A stretch of DNA of 39,162 bases from Candidatus Desantisbacteria bacterium CG1_02_49_89 (GCA_001871075.1 MNUP01000075.1:1-39162); one strand, 5' to 3'. Numbered from the stretch's first letter, positions 23,747-32,208 are shown. The notes: generated by a model not told the origin, from the letters alone. Made by a program: numbers and translations.

Positions 23747-24262
23747 ATGAAAAATATAATCCTTATCGGGTTCATGGGAAGCGGCAAGACCGCGGCAGGA
23801 AAGCTCATCGCGAAGAAATTAAGGATGGGTTTTATCGATATGGACCTGCTTATTGAAAAAATCACCCGGATGAAGATAAGCGATATTTTCCGCAGGCACG
23901 GCGAAAAACACTTCAGAAGGATAGAGGGCGGAATGCTTTCGGCTCTTTCTCATCTCAGCAACATAGTCTTATCAACCGGCGGCGGCATAGTGAAAAATCC
24001 CTGGAACCGCGGGATAATGAGAAGGATGGGGAACGTTATATACCTTGACGCTACCCCTGAGGCGATACTGAAAAGGATGAAGAAAACAGAAATAAAGAAA
24101 CGACCTTTGCTTGCGGGCAGCAAAGATTTGGTTAAAACAATAGCTGACATTCTTAAACCCAGGTTGAAACTTTACCGTTCCTGTTCGCACCGGGTTATCG
24201 AAACTTCAGGAAAGACGCTAAAGCAAGTCGCAAAAGAGGCGATACGTTGCGCAAGAAAGTGA
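23747..24262 (+). CDS. aroK: Shikimate kinase
   Basis: 171 residues from ATG 23747. It phosphorylates shikimate with ATP. Visible are the P-loop GFMGSGKTAAGK (8-19), the shikimate-binding DMDLLIEK, the FRRIEGGML segment and LSTGGGIVKNP. The ATG start gives the usual MKNIILIGFMGSGK; a GTG at 23732 lies inside the decad repeat and is less likely. There is no clear Shine-Dalgarno, only the repeat. The stop overlaps the aroD start region. It is the first gene after the AT-rich island. Confidence 0.94.
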   Translation: MKNIILIGFMGSGKTAAGKLIAKKLRMGFIDMDLLIEKITRMKISDIFRRHGEKHFRRIEGGMLSALSHLSNIVLSTGGGIVKNPWNRGIMRRMGNVIYLDATPEAILKRMKKTEIKKRPLLAGSKDLVKTIADILKPRLKLYRSCSHRVIETSGKTLKQVAKEAIRCARK

Positions 24263-24948
24263 AAATAGGCGGTCTTGATTTCAAGGAGCCGCGCATCGCG
24301 GTCACATTGGCCGGCATTACCCCGAAGCTGCTCAAAACAGCAAGGATTGAGGGAGCGGATATCATAGAACTGCGCGCTGATAAAATGAAGAAGCCTGCGC
24401 CCGCGCGGATCATCAAGGCGCTTGACAGGATAAGAAAAGCCGGGTTCCCTTCGATACTGACCATCAGGAATAGGGAAGAGGGCGCGGAAAGGCATATACC
24501 GGATAAAAAGCGGCTCCTGCTTTTCAGGCAGGCCATAAAGGCGGCTGACGCGGTTGATATTGAGTATTTCAGCAGAGACATACGCGACGCGGTCATAAAG
24601 CTCGCGCGCAGGAACAGAAAGACCGTGATAGTGTCCTTCCACGCGCTGGACAGCACGCCTTCTGATTTTCTTTTCGGCAGGGTCCTGAAGCTGGCTTTCC
24701 AAAAAAAAGCTGACATCGTGAAGATAGCGGCAATGGCGAATACATTCGACGATATGGTGCGCCTGTCTTCTTTTACGTATGACAACAGGAATAAAAACAT
24801 AATAACTCTGAGCCTGGGCCAGGTCGGAAGGACCTCAAGGGTTATATTCCCAAGCTTGGGTTCCATTATGACATACGGGTTCGTGGACAGGCCGCAGGCG
24901 CCGGGCCAGATGCGCGTTTCTTTCATCAAGCGCCTTCTGAGCGCGTAA
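24259..24948 (+). CDS. aroD: 3-dehydroquinate dehydratase, type I
   Basis: About 229 residues. Class I aldolase-type enzyme that makes 3-dehydroshikimate through a Schiff base. The active-site residues can be seen: Glu in IIELRADKM, His in VSFHALD and the Schiff-base Lys in ADIVKIA. The C terminus has the GRTSRVIFPSLGSIMTYG block. GTG 24259 overlaps the aroK stop by 4 nt (GTGA) and is my choice; a TTG at 24247 adds four residues. aroK and aroD are thus translationally coupled. aroA, aroB and aroE are not in the window. Confidence 0.92.
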   Translation: MKIGGLDFKEPRIAVTLAGITPKLLKTARIEGADIIELRADKMKKPAPARIIKALDRIRKAGFPSILTIRNREEGAERHIPDKKRLLLFRQAIKAADAVDIEYFSRDIRDAVIKLARRNRKTVIVSFHALDSTPSDFLFGRVLKLAFQKKADIVKIAAMANTFDDMVRLSSFTYDNRNKNIITLSLGQVGRTSRVIFPSLGSIMTYGFVDRPQAPGQMRVSFIKRLLSA

Positions 24949-24957
24949 AAGGACATA

Positions 24958-26028
24958 ATGAGCCTGCAGAGGATAAAAAAATTAAGGGAGAAGATGAAGG
25001 AGCACGGCATTGACGCGCTCCTGGTATCGCATAAGGTTAACCGCGATTACCTGCTGAATATAAACTTTTTCATAGGGGGCGTTTGCCTGGTCACCTCCAG
25101 GAACGCATATTTCCTCGCGGACTTCTGTAACTATGGCGAGGTAAAGAGCAGGACCTGCGGCGATATCAATATGGTTTTGCTGAAAAAAAGTTTCATTGAG
25201 CACCTGCGGGACATAGTTAACGCGGACAAGGTTAAAAAGCTGGGCATAGAACACCAGTATATGTCGGTTGCCAAATACGATGAAATAAAGGCGCTCAAGA
25301 AAGCAAAGGCCGTGTACGCGGGCTGGCTCGTGGAAGAGCTGCGCATGAAAAAGGAAAAAGCGGAAATAGACAGCATAAGGAAGGCAAGCGAGCTTTCTGA
25401 CCTTGTTCTCAATCAGATCCCCGGGTTCTTGAAGCCCGGAATAACAGAGAAAGACGCCGCGCGCAGGATAGACCGGATCATACGCGATAACCGCGGGGAT
25501 ATTGCTTTTGACACGATCGTCGCCTCGGGTGTGCGTTCCGGGTATCCCCACGGCACTGCTTCCGATAAAGTGATAAAACCGGGGGACGCCGTTGTAGTAG
25601 ATCTCGGGGCGCAGCTCAACGGGTATTCTTCTGACTGCACAAGGACTTTTTTCGCGGGAAAGCCCGATTCAAAGCAAAAAAAGGTATACGGTATAGTAAG
25701 GCAGGCGCAGGAAAAAGCGCTAAAACAAGTTAAAGAAGGCGCCATATGTTCAAAGCTTGATTCTTCGGCGCGGGCCCTTATATCAAAAAAGGGTTTTGGC
25801 AAATATTTCGGCCACAGCCTGGGGCACGGCGTCGGAAGGGAAGTGCACGAGCTTCCGCACGTGAGCATGAATAACCTGACAGCGCTTGAGAGCGGGATGG
25901 TGATCACGATAGAGCCGGGCATATACCTGCCGGACGGTTTCGGGGTAAGGATAGAAGACCTTGTGGTGGTTACCAAAAGCGGATTTGAGAACTTGAGCAA
26001 AACAACAAAAGATATGATCTCAGTTTAA
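24958..26028 (+). CDS. M24 family metallopeptidase (Xaa-Pro aminopeptidase/dipeptidase)
   Basis: 356 residues. The N-terminal creatinase-like domain covers about 1-125 and the pita-bread catalytic domain about 130-356. All five metal ligands are visible: Asp in VVDLGAQL, Asp in SSDCTRTFF, His in GHSLGHGVGRE, Glu in ITIEPGIYL and Glu in RIEDLVVV. It removes residues next to proline. The position just before efp is a common arrangement in bacteria. AAAGGA lies about 6 nt before the ATG. The choice between PepP-type and PepQ-type activity cannot be made from sequence. Confidence 0.93.
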   Translation: MSLQRIKKLREKMKEHGIDALLVSHKVNRDYLLNINFFIGGVCLVTSRNAYFLADFCNYGEVKSRTCGDINMVLLKKSFIEHLRDIVNADKVKKLGIEHQYMSVAKYDEIKALKKAKAVYAGWLVEELRMKKEKAEIDSIRKASELSDLVLNQIPGFLKPGITEKDAARRIDRIIRDNRGDIAFDTIVASGVRSGYPHGTASDKVIKPGDAVVVDLGAQLNGYSSDCTRTFFAGKPDSKQKKVYGIVRQAQEKALKQVKEGAICSKLDSSARALISKKGFGKYFGHSLGHGVGREVHELPHVSMNNLTALESGMVITIEPGIYLPDGFGVRIEDLVVVTKSGFENLSKTTKDMISV

Positions 26029-26062
26029 ACAAAAATTATTAAAAATTCACCCTCACCTTATT

Positions 26063-26084
26063 CCTCTCCCGTCCAAGGGAGAGG
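26063..26084 (+). repeat. CCTCTCCC/GGGAGAGG hairpin before efp
   Basis: Arms CCTCTCCC (26063-26070) and GGGAGAGG (26077-26084) with a 6-nt loop. It is preceded by TCACCCTCACCTTATT, the usual flank of this widespread repeat. Identical arms occur at 35697-35717. No T run follows, so it is not a clear terminator. Confidence 0.8.
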
Positions 26085-26113
26085 AACAGGATGGAAATTA
26101 GAAGGGATAAAAA

Positions 26114-26695
26114 ATGGTTACGCCAAATGATTTCAGGACCGGAATGATAGTTATTTTTGAAAACAAACTCTATAAAGTCGTGGAGTTCCAGCACGTTAAG
26201 CCTGGTAAAGGCGGCGCGTTCGTGCGCGCGAGGCTGAAAGACGTCAGGGAGGGTTTTGTTCTGGACAGGACTTTCAGGCACCACGAGACCATGGAAGAGG
26301 TGCATGTCGAAGAAAAACCGTCGCAGTTCCTCTACAAGGAAGGCAGTAATTTCCTGTTCATGGACAAGGAAACGTACGACCAGGTTTCCTTCTCAGAAAA
26401 GCAGGTCGGCGACCAGAAGAAATTCCTTAAAGAAGGCATGGAGGTGCTGGTTGTTTATTACACGGAAAAGACAGACAGGGCAGGCACGCTTGTTCCGCTT
26501 TCGATAGAAATGCCCAATTTTGTGGAGCTTAAGGTAGTTGAATCTCCCCCGGGAGTGAAGGGCGATACGGTAGCGCTTGCTTTAAAAGAGGTTACGCTTG
26601 AAAACGGCTACAGGATCTCGGTCCCTCTTTTCATAAAGGAAGGGGACGTCCTAAAAATAAACACTGCGAATGGGGAATACGTGGAACGCGTCTGA
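26114..26695 (+). CDS. efp: Translation elongation factor P
   Basis: 193 residues with the three beta-barrel domains of EF-P, which relieves ribosome stalling at polyproline. The tip of domain I is VKPGKGGAF, with Lys32 at the position that is modified in many species. No epmA/epmB or other modification gene is in the window. The C-terminal signature PLFIKEGDVLKINTANGEYVERV is canonical. It stands between the M24 peptidase and accB. Given the YebC homologue at the left end, two polyproline-related factors may be present. Confidence 0.96.
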   Translation: MVTPNDFRTGMIVIFENKLYKVVEFQHVKPGKGGAFVRARLKDVREGFVLDRTFRHHETMEEVHVEEKPSQFLYKEGSNFLFMDKETYDQVSFSEKQVGDQKKFLKEGMEVLVVYYTEKTDRAGTLVPLSIEMPNFVELKVVESPPGVKGDTVALALKEVTLENGYRISVPLFIKEGDVLKINTANGEYVERV

Positions 26696-26703
26696 TAAAT
26701 ACA

Positions 26704-26770
26704 GTGTCAACGTATCAGAGTTTTAAAATATAATCACCGTAATCATCTTATATAATCACCGTAATCATTT
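26704..26770 (+). repeat. Octad and nonad arrays before accB
   Basis: Two 8-nt units GTGTCAAC and GTATCAGA (26704-26719) are followed by 9-nt units TAATCACCG TAATCATCT, a 4-nt TATA spacer, and TAATCACCG TAATCATTT (26731-26770). The same combination of octads and nonads recurs at 37146-37264, and the nonads recur inverted at 32247-32283. Confidence 0.88.
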
Positions 26771-26785
26771 TTAACAGGGGGAAAT

Positions 26786-27277
26786 ATGAACCTTAAGGAA
26801 GTAAAGGAGATAATAAACCTGCTTCAAAATTCGGATATAGATGAGCTTGAGATCGAAAGGGAGGGCGTCAGGATACGCGTGAAAAAAACTCCGGGCGTCC
26901 AGCATGTCCCGATCACGTCCACGAATTTACCCTCGCAGATCTTCCAGCAGCCGGTGCCTGTCACAAGCGTGCCGGTCGCGCCGCAGAACGGCGGGCAGGC
27001 AGGCCAGGCCCAGGGGGCAGTCCCGGCTGAAAAAGGCGTTATACAGATAGTGTCTCCGATGGTGGGGACTTTCTACAGGGCGCCCAGCTCTGAAGCGGAA
27101 CCCTATGTTGAAGTGGGCACGGAGGTTACCAAGGGCCAGCCTCTGTGCATAATAGAAGCTATGAAGATGATGAACGAGATAGAATCCGAGGTCAGCGGAA
27201 AGATCGTCAGGATACTGGTGGAGAACGGGCAGACAGTTGAATTCGGCCAGCCGCTCTTCCAGGTAGAAACGCAATAA
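26786..27277 (+). CDS. accB: Acetyl-CoA carboxylase biotin carboxyl carrier protein
   Basis: 163 residues. The N-terminal helix region (MNLKEVKEIINLLQNSDIDELEIE) is followed by a Pro/Gln/Ala-rich linker (about 45-88) and the biotinyl domain. Lys127 in EAMKMM is the biotin site. The protein carries the carboxyl group between AccC and AccAD for malonyl-CoA synthesis. GGGGG lies 4-9 nt before the ATG. accC follows; the pair is typical, and the preceding efp matches the common efp-accB-accC order. Confidence 0.95.
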   Translation: MNLKEVKEIINLLQNSDIDELEIEREGVRIRVKKTPGVQHVPITSTNLPSQIFQQPVPVTSVPVAPQNGGQAGQAQGAVPAEKGVIQIVSPMVGTFYRAPSSEAEPYVEVGTEVTKGQPLCIIEAMKMMNEIESEVSGKIVRILVENGQTVEFGQPLFQVETQ

Positions 27278-27286
27278 AATAATTTA

Positions 27287-27375
27287 GACACTGATTTTCA
27301 CTGATTAACACTGATGTTTGATTTTGCTGCAACATATTCATGCCTATCTGTGAAAATCCGTGCAAATCTGTGTCA
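27287..27375 (+). repeat. Two decad arrays between accB and accC
   Basis: GACACTGATT, TTCACTGATT, AACACTGATG (27287-27316) and, 29 nt later, ATCTGTGAAA, ATCCGTGCAA, ATCTGTGTCA (27346-27375). The first is the reverse-strand form of the second family, so the two arrays are inverted relative to each other and could pair. The second ends 10 nt before the accC ATG. Confidence 0.88.
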
Positions 27376-27385
27376 AAAGGGTTTT

Positions 27386-28738
27386 ATGTTCAAAAAGATA
27401 CTGATAGCCAATCGCGGGGAGATCGCCTTAAGGGTGATGAGGGCGTGCAGGGAAATGGGCATAGCCACGGTCGCGGTCTATTCCGAAGCGGACCGTGATT
27501 CTTTGCACGTAAGGTTTGCCGACGAGCGTATCTGCATCGGTTCTGCCGCTCCGAGGTCAAGTTACCTTAACGTGCCCAGCATAATAACCGCGGCAGAGGT
27601 GAGCGGCGCAGAAGCGATCCACCCGGGTTATGGTTTTCTTTCGGAAAACCAGCATTTCGCCGAGGCGTGCGAGTCCTGCGGCCTGAAATTCATAGGCCCT
27701 TCATCAAAAACCCTTGGTATGGTTGGCGACAAATCCCAGACCAGGCGCATAATGATGAAAGAGGGAGTTCCCTGCATACCGGGATCCAGCGAATCGGTCA
27801 AGAACGAGGCAGAAGCGCTTAAGATCGTCCGCCATATCGGCTACCCTGTGATCATTAAAGCATCTCTTGGCGGCGGTGGGAAGGGGATGAGGGTTGTCCA
27901 GAATGAGGAAGAACTGAAGAAGAATTTTCAGATATCGTCTTCGGAGGCAGAATCGGCATTCGGCAGCAGCGCTGTGTACCTTGAAAAATACATAAGCGAG
28001 CCAAGGCACACGGAATTCCAGATACTCGCGGACGAGCACGGCAATATAGTCCACCTGGGCGAAAGAGACTGTTCCATCCAGAGAAGGCACCAGAAACTGA
28101 TAGAGGAATCGCCGTCCACCGCGATTGACCAGAGGCTGAGAAAGCTGATGGGCAGGTTCGCTATACGCGCGGCCAAGGCTGTAAATTACATCGGGGCAGG
28201 GACAGTGGAGTTCCTGCTGGACAAGGAAGGTAAGTTCTATTTCATGGAAATGAACGCAAGGGTCCAGGTTGAGCATCCCGTAACCGAGTTCGTAACCGGA
28301 GTTGATATATTAAAAGAACAGATAAAAATAGCGGGAAGCGAAAGACTGGCGCTGGCGCAGGAAGAAATAGAATTTTCAGGCCACGCGATCGAGTGCAGGA
28401 TAAACGCCGAAGACACTGAAAAAGATTTTATGCCTGTTCCGGGGAAGATCACTTTTCTGCACCTGCCCGGAGGCCCGGGCGTAAGGGTGGACACGCACAT
28501 TTACCAGGGATACCAGGTCTCGCCGTATTATGATTCTTTGCTTGCCAAGCTCATTGTTTGGGGAGGCAGGCGCGAGGATGCGATAGAGCGCATGCGCGGA
28601 GCCCTCCACGAATTTGTGATCGAGGGTATCCCGACCACGATCCCCTTCCACAAAACCGTAATGAACAACGCATTTTTCAGAAGGGGTGAGATATCCACGA
28701 ATTTTATCCAGAGGCGCATTAACGGTGAGGCTCCTTAA
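27386..28738 (+). CDS. accC: Acetyl-CoA carboxylase biotin carboxylase subunit
   Basis: 450 residues from ATG 27386, the family's usual length and N terminus (MFKKILIANRGEIALRVMRACRE). An upstream in-frame ATG at 27314 would only translate the decad repeats and is rejected. ATP-grasp motifs are KASLGGGGKGMR and the metal/bicarbonate region FMEMNARVQVEHPVTE. It carboxylates biotin on AccB using ATP and bicarbonate. AAAAGGG (27376-27382), just after the array, serves as Shine-Dalgarno. The transferase subunits accA and accD are not in the window. Confidence 0.96.
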   Translation: MFKKILIANRGEIALRVMRACREMGIATVAVYSEADRDSLHVRFADERICIGSAAPRSSYLNVPSIITAAEVSGAEAIHPGYGFLSENQHFAEACESCGLKFIGPSSKTLGMVGDKSQTRRIMMKEGVPCIPGSSESVKNEAEALKIVRHIGYPVIIKASLGGGGKGMRVVQNEEELKKNFQISSSEAESAFGSSAVYLEKYISEPRHTEFQILADEHGNIVHLGERDCSIQRRHQKLIEESPSTAIDQRLRKLMGRFAIRAAKAVNYIGAGTVEFLLDKEGKFYFMEMNARVQVEHPVTEFVTGVDILKEQIKIAGSERLALAQEEIEFSGHAIECRINAEDTEKDFMPVPGKITFLHLPGGPGVRVDTHIYQGYQVSPYYDSLLAKLIVWGGRREDAIERMRGALHEFVIEGIPTTIPFHKTVMNNAFFRRGEISTNFIQRRINGEAP

Positions 28739-28747
28739 GGGGGAAAA

Positions 28748-29086
28748 ATGATAGAGAAGAGCGAACTGGGTATCGTGAAAATATCGGGTAACGCGATCGC
28801 GGGCATCGCGGCACGCGCCGCGCAGGAGGTAAAGGGCGTGACCGGTGTCGGAGGGGGGTTTATACACACCATCCTTAAGTTATTAAAGATCGATTCGCAC
28901 CACGGCATAAGGGTTGATATACTGGCAAACGGCGATGTGATCCTGGTTGTGCCGGTAAGCATCGAATACGGCAGAGAGATCTCCGCTATATCCGTGGAGG
29001 TACAGGAAAAGGTGAAAAAATCCATCGAGGAATTTTCCGGGCTCGAGGCTATAAAAATAGACGTAAATATAGACGGTGTTCAATAA
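28748..29086 (+). CDS. Asp23/Gls24 family envelope stress protein
   Basis: 112 residues spanning a single Asp23 (DUF322) domain: GIVKISGNAIAGIAARAAQEVKGV near the start, then VDILANGDVILVVPVSIEYG and VQEKVKKSIEEFSGL. In staphylococci Asp23 is tied to the membrane by AmaP, and here amaP and a DUF2273 gene follow. A homologue (YqhY) also lies beside accBC in Bacillus, where it affects acetyl-CoA carboxylase homeostasis. GGGGG lies 5 nt before the ATG. Confidence 0.92.
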   Translation: MIEKSELGIVKISGNAIAGIAARAAQEVKGVTGVGGGFIHTILKLLKIDSHHGIRVDILANGDVILVVPVSIEYGREISAISVEVQEKVKKSIEEFSGLEAIKIDVNIDGVQ

Positions 29087-29098
29087 CTGGAGGAGAAA

Positions 29099-29656
29099 AT
29101 GCGCGGTTTAATTAAGTCCTTCCTGATTTTCGGTGCGGCAGCGTTTTTCGGGCTGGCTATCTACACTTTCCTTATATCAGCCAGGATCCTGGATTACGGT
29201 GACGCACAGGAGTTCCTGGTGCTGGGATTAAAGAACCTTGGACGCCTGAACTACAGGTTGATATTCGGCATCATTGCATTCCTGGCACTGGTCATAAGTG
29301 TTGTTTCTTTTTACGCTTCTTTTAAGGAGAGAGTGATAAAAAGGGATATCTCGTTCGGTAATCCTCTGGGCGAGGTCAAAATATCGCTGAGCGCCATCAG
29401 CGATTTCGTCCAAAAGCTGGGCAGCCAGATCGAGGACGTAAAAGATATAAAGCCCAGGGTGGTGGCTGGCAGAAAAGGCCTTGAGATATATAACAAGATA
29501 ACCCTGTATTCGGACAGCAACATACCGGCTGCGAGCGACAGGGTGCAGACGATCGTAAAAAGGTACGTGCAGGATGTGCTGGGCATACAGGAAGTAAGCG
29601 AGGTAAAAGTTTTTGTTGAAAAGATAATACCCCGCGAAACAGGCATTCAGGGTTAA
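29099..29656 (+). CDS. amaP: AmaP-like membrane anchor for Asp23
   Basis: 185 residues with two membrane helices near the N terminus (about 6-27 and 54-76). A soluble C-terminal domain follows (ISLSAISDFVQKLGSQIEDVKDI) and includes an Asp23-like alpha/beta stretch ending VSEVKVFVEKIIP. The helix layout and the position between Asp23 and DUF2273 identify it as the alkaline-shock membrane anchor. AGGAG lies about 6 nt before the ATG. Confidence 0.85.
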   Translation: MRGLIKSFLIFGAAAFFGLAIYTFLISARILDYGDAQEFLVLGLKNLGRLNYRLIFGIIAFLALVISVVSFYASFKERVIKRDISFGNPLGEVKISLSAISDFVQKLGSQIEDVKDIKPRVVAGRKGLEIYNKITLYSDSNIPAASDRVQTIVKRYVQDVLGIQEVSEVKVFVEKIIPRETGIQG

Positions 29657-29676
29657 TAAGATTCCGTGGAGGGGCC

Positions 29677-29889
29677 ATGGGTGAAGAGATCAAGTTCAAT
29701 TTTAGAAGCGGGAGGGCAGCCGGCGCCCTTATAGGGTTTGCGATCGGTATACTGGTGCTCTTCTGGGTATTCCTCTGGAAGATCATATTACTGATCATTA
29801 TCGTTCTTGCGGGTTACTGTATAGGCAGGATCGTTGATAACAAGAGGAACGGGACAGTCATAGACGTTGGCCCCGGCAGGAAAGAATAA
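29677..29889 (+). CDS. DUF2273 small membrane protein
   Basis: 70 residues with one or two membrane helices (about 13-52) and a charged C-terminal tail ending VGPGRKE. The pattern GRAAGALIGFAIGILVL...ILAGYCIGRIVD fits DUF2273, which accompanies Asp23 and AmaP in Firmicutes. GGAGG lies about 6 nt before the ATG. The function is presumably to complete the Asp23 membrane complex. Confidence 0.85.
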   Translation: MGEEIKFNFRSGRAAGALIGFAIGILVLFWVFLWKIILLIIIVLAGYCIGRIVDNKRNGTVIDVGPGRKE

Positions 29890-29895
29890 AAGCCC

Positions 29896-30315
29896 ATGGC
29901 GGACAGGGGGGTTGCGCGGATTATTGATGCCAATGTCAACAGGTGCCTTGAAGGCCTCAGGGTGATAGAAGATGCCGCAAGGTTCATCCTGGATGACAGC
30001 CGCATTACCGCGCGCCTTAAGAAGGTACGCCACGACACAAAGGACGCGGTAAAGAATTTGCAAGATGAGAGTGAGCTTCTGCTATCAAGAGATTCAGGGA
30101 AGGACGTCGGAGCGAAAAGCTTTACCGCAAGCGAGTCCCGCCGGAACAGCGTTGATGACATCCTCAGGGCGAATTTCAGGCGTGTTGAAGAATCATACAG
30201 GGTGCTTGAAGAATACACAAAGCTCATTGATCCGCCGCATTCCGTATGTTTCAAGAACCTGCGTTTCAGGACATACAGCCTTGAAAAAGCTATTTTCATA
30301 AAGCGCGGGATTTAG
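29896..30315 (+). CDS. Stand-alone ThiD2-like domain protein
   Basis: 139 residues. The sequence RIIDANVNRCLEGLRVIEDAARFILDD followed by LKKVRHDTKDAV and RANFRRVEESYRVLEEY matches the N-terminal ThiD2 domain that in some bacteria precedes thiamine-phosphate synthase (ThiE). Here it ends without any ThiE barrel. ThiD2 has been described as an HMP-phosphate kinase-like domain. No thi gene is near, so thiamine synthesis is an inference from the family. It ends 8 nt before the convergent PBP gene. Confidence 0.85.
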   Translation: MADRGVARIIDANVNRCLEGLRVIEDAARFILDDSRITARLKKVRHDTKDAVKNLQDESELLLSRDSGKDVGAKSFTASESRRNSVDDILRANFRRVEESYRVLEEYTKLIDPPHSVCFKNLRFRTYSLEKAIFIKRGI

Positions 30316-30323
30316 GGAAGGAT

Positions 30324-32150
30324 TTACTCGGCAGGCTTGGTTTCAGGCTGGGTACTGGGTCTATAAGCGCCGTTCATGTATTCAGCCCAGATCGGCAGCG
30401 CTACTGCCGCGCCGCTCATTCTGGGTCCCAGGGTTGTTTTATCGTCACGGCCGACATAGACCGTGGTGACGATCGTCGGGGTGAACCCGACAAACCACGC
30501 GTCAGTGAATTCGTCGGTTGTTCCGGTCTTGCCGGCGCATTTGTAGCGGAACCCGTAGGCAGAAAGGTATCTCGCGGTCCCGAATTCAACAACGCCGCGC
30601 ATCAGTTCAGTAACCTGCTCGCAGGTAGAGGCGTTAAGGGCGGTTTCAAACCTGGGCGATGTTTCTTCAAGGATCCTTCCCTCGCTGTCTTTCACAAGTC
30701 TTATAAAGAAGGGTTCGGTCCTGACACCGCGGTTCGCGATCGTTGAAAAAGCCTGCGTGAGCTCAAGCGGAGTTACTTCATAAGTACCGAGTGCCAGAGA
30801 AAGGTCCGCCCCAAGCGGGCTTTTAATGCCGGCCGCGGCAGCGTAGGGAATTACATTTTCGGGTCCTACGAGTTCAATTAATTTTATAGTGGCAAGGTTC
30901 AGGGACTGAGCGATGGCAACCCTTAAAGTAACAGTTCCGTGCATGATCCCGTCATAGTTCTTTGGTTCCCATTTTTTATTCTTTTCAGAAGCAGGATAGG
31001 AAACACCTGAGTCAAGAACAGTGTCGTCAGGTTTGAAGCCCATGTCCAGCGCCGCCAGATAGATAAACGGCTTGAATGCCGAGCCGGGCTGCCTGTGCGC
31101 CTGGACCGCCCTGTTGAACTGGCTCTTTTTAAAATCGCAACCGCCTATCATGGCTTTTACTTCACCGGTCGCGGGGTCTATTGACACAAGCGCTCCGTCA
31201 ATGTTTTCTTTTTTCAGTTCTTTGCGCAGTCTCTGTATATTCGCGGGAAAAACTTTTTCAGCTGTTTTCTGCATAACGGGATCAGCGGTGGTGTATATCT
31301 CAAGGCCGCCCCTGTAGAGGAGCTCGCTCCCGTATTTTTCTTCAAGGTATATGCGCAGGTATTCAATAAAGTAGAGAGGTTTTATTTCTTTGTGCATTGG
31401 CGGGCGGATCACGATATTGGTTTTGCGCGCGTCATATTCTTCTTCGGGAGTTATGTAACCAAGTTCGCGCATTTTTTTTAAAACAAGTTTTTGCCTTGCA
31501 AAGGTATTTTCGGGATTCTGGTACGGAGAGTAGTAATTACTGGGCGATCGGGGAAGGCCGGCAAGCAGCGCGCACTCGGCTGTATTAAGGTTCTGGGTCT
31601 CCTTTCCGAAGAATGTCCAGGCGGCTGAGCCTACGCCGTAGGCCCCGGACCCGTAGTAGATCTGGTTAAGATACATTTCAAGGATCTGTTCTTTGGTATA
31701 CCGGCGTTCTATCTCGAGCGAAAGCATTGCTTCCCTGAATTTTCTAATAAAGGTTTTTTTCCTTGTCAGGAACAGGGAGCGTGCGAGCTGCTGGGTTATG
31801 GTGCTGGCGCCTTCTTTCAGTTTCATATGGAGTATGTCCTGGACCGCGGCACCGAGTATCCTGTAGAAATCCACGCCTTTATGCTTGAGAAATCTTTCGT
31901 CTTCAATGGCAACCGTGGCGTTCCTTAGGTTTTCAGGCATCTGGTTAAGAGAGATCAGGGTTCTGTGTTCCTCGCCGAACTCTGACATGAGCGAACCATC
32001 CGCGTAATAGACTTTGCTTGAGAGTTTGGGCTGGTATTCCTCCAGCGCCTTCAAAGAAGGCAGCCCCGCCATTCCTATAATAAGGAATGTCACACCCCCA
32101 AGCAGTATGATAAGCAAGAGCCATAATACGAATCTCGTTTCTTTTTTCAT
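30324..32150 (-). CDS. Penicillin-binding protein 1A (class A PBP)
   Basis: 608 residues, the only clear minus-strand gene. An N-terminal membrane helix (8-29) is followed by a GT51 glycosyltransferase domain with the catalytic glutamates in AIEDERFLKHKGVD (E83) and STITQQLARSLFL. The transpeptidase domain has QPGSAFKPF (SxxK), QSLNLA (SxN) and KTGTTDEFTDAWF (KTG). It both polymerises and cross-links peptidoglycan at the inner membrane. It is transcribed from a strong promoter (32209-32236) divergent from tyrS. It lacks the long OB-like insert of proteobacterial PBP1A, hence its modest length. Confidence 0.95.
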   Translation of the reverse strand: MKKETRFVLWLLLIILLGGVTFLIIGMAGLPSLKALEEYQPKLSSKVYYADGSLMSEFGEEHRTLISLNQMPENLRNATVAIEDERFLKHKGVDFYRILGAAVQDILHMKLKEGASTITQQLARSLFLTRKKTFIRKFREAMLSLEIERRYTKEQILEMYLNQIYYGSGAYGVGSAAWTFFGKETQNLNTAECALLAGLPRSPSNYYSPYQNPENTFARQKLVLKKMRELGYITPEEEYDARKTNIVIRPPMHKEIKPLYFIEYLRIYLEEKYGSELLYRGGLEIYTTADPVMQKTAEKVFPANIQRLRKELKKENIDGALVSIDPATGEVKAMIGGCDFKKSQFNRAVQAHRQPGSAFKPFIYLAALDMGFKPDDTVLDSGVSYPASEKNKKWEPKNYDGIMHGTVTLRVAIAQSLNLATIKLIELVGPENVIPYAAAAGIKSPLGADLSLALGTYEVTPLELTQAFSTIANRGVRTEPFFIRLVKDSEGRILEETSPRFETALNASTCEQVTELMRGVVEFGTARYLSAYGFRYKCAGKTGTTDEFTDAWFVGFTPTIVTTVYVGRDDKTTLGPRMSGAAVALPIWAEYMNGAYRPSTQPETKPAE

Positions 32151-32162
32151 AAGGAATCCCTG

Positions 32163-32194
32163 AACCGGCTAACCGGAGAACCAGTTAACCGGCA
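32163..32194 (+). repeat. Octad array in the PBP leader
   Basis: Four 8-nt units: AACCGGCT, AACCGGAG, AACCAGTT, AACCGGCA. It lies between the PBP start and its promoter and would be transcribed as part of the PBP leader. Confidence 0.85.
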
Positions 32195-32208
32195 AACAAA
32201 GTAATCAT

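Noticed and set aside
26063-26084. Intrinsic terminator after the M24 peptidase
   Set aside because: Hairpin is present but no T run follows, and identical arms occur elsewhere as a dispersed repeat.
27314-27385. Upstream ATG for accC
   Set aside because: It would translate only the decad repeats; the family start MFKKILIANRGE is at 27386.
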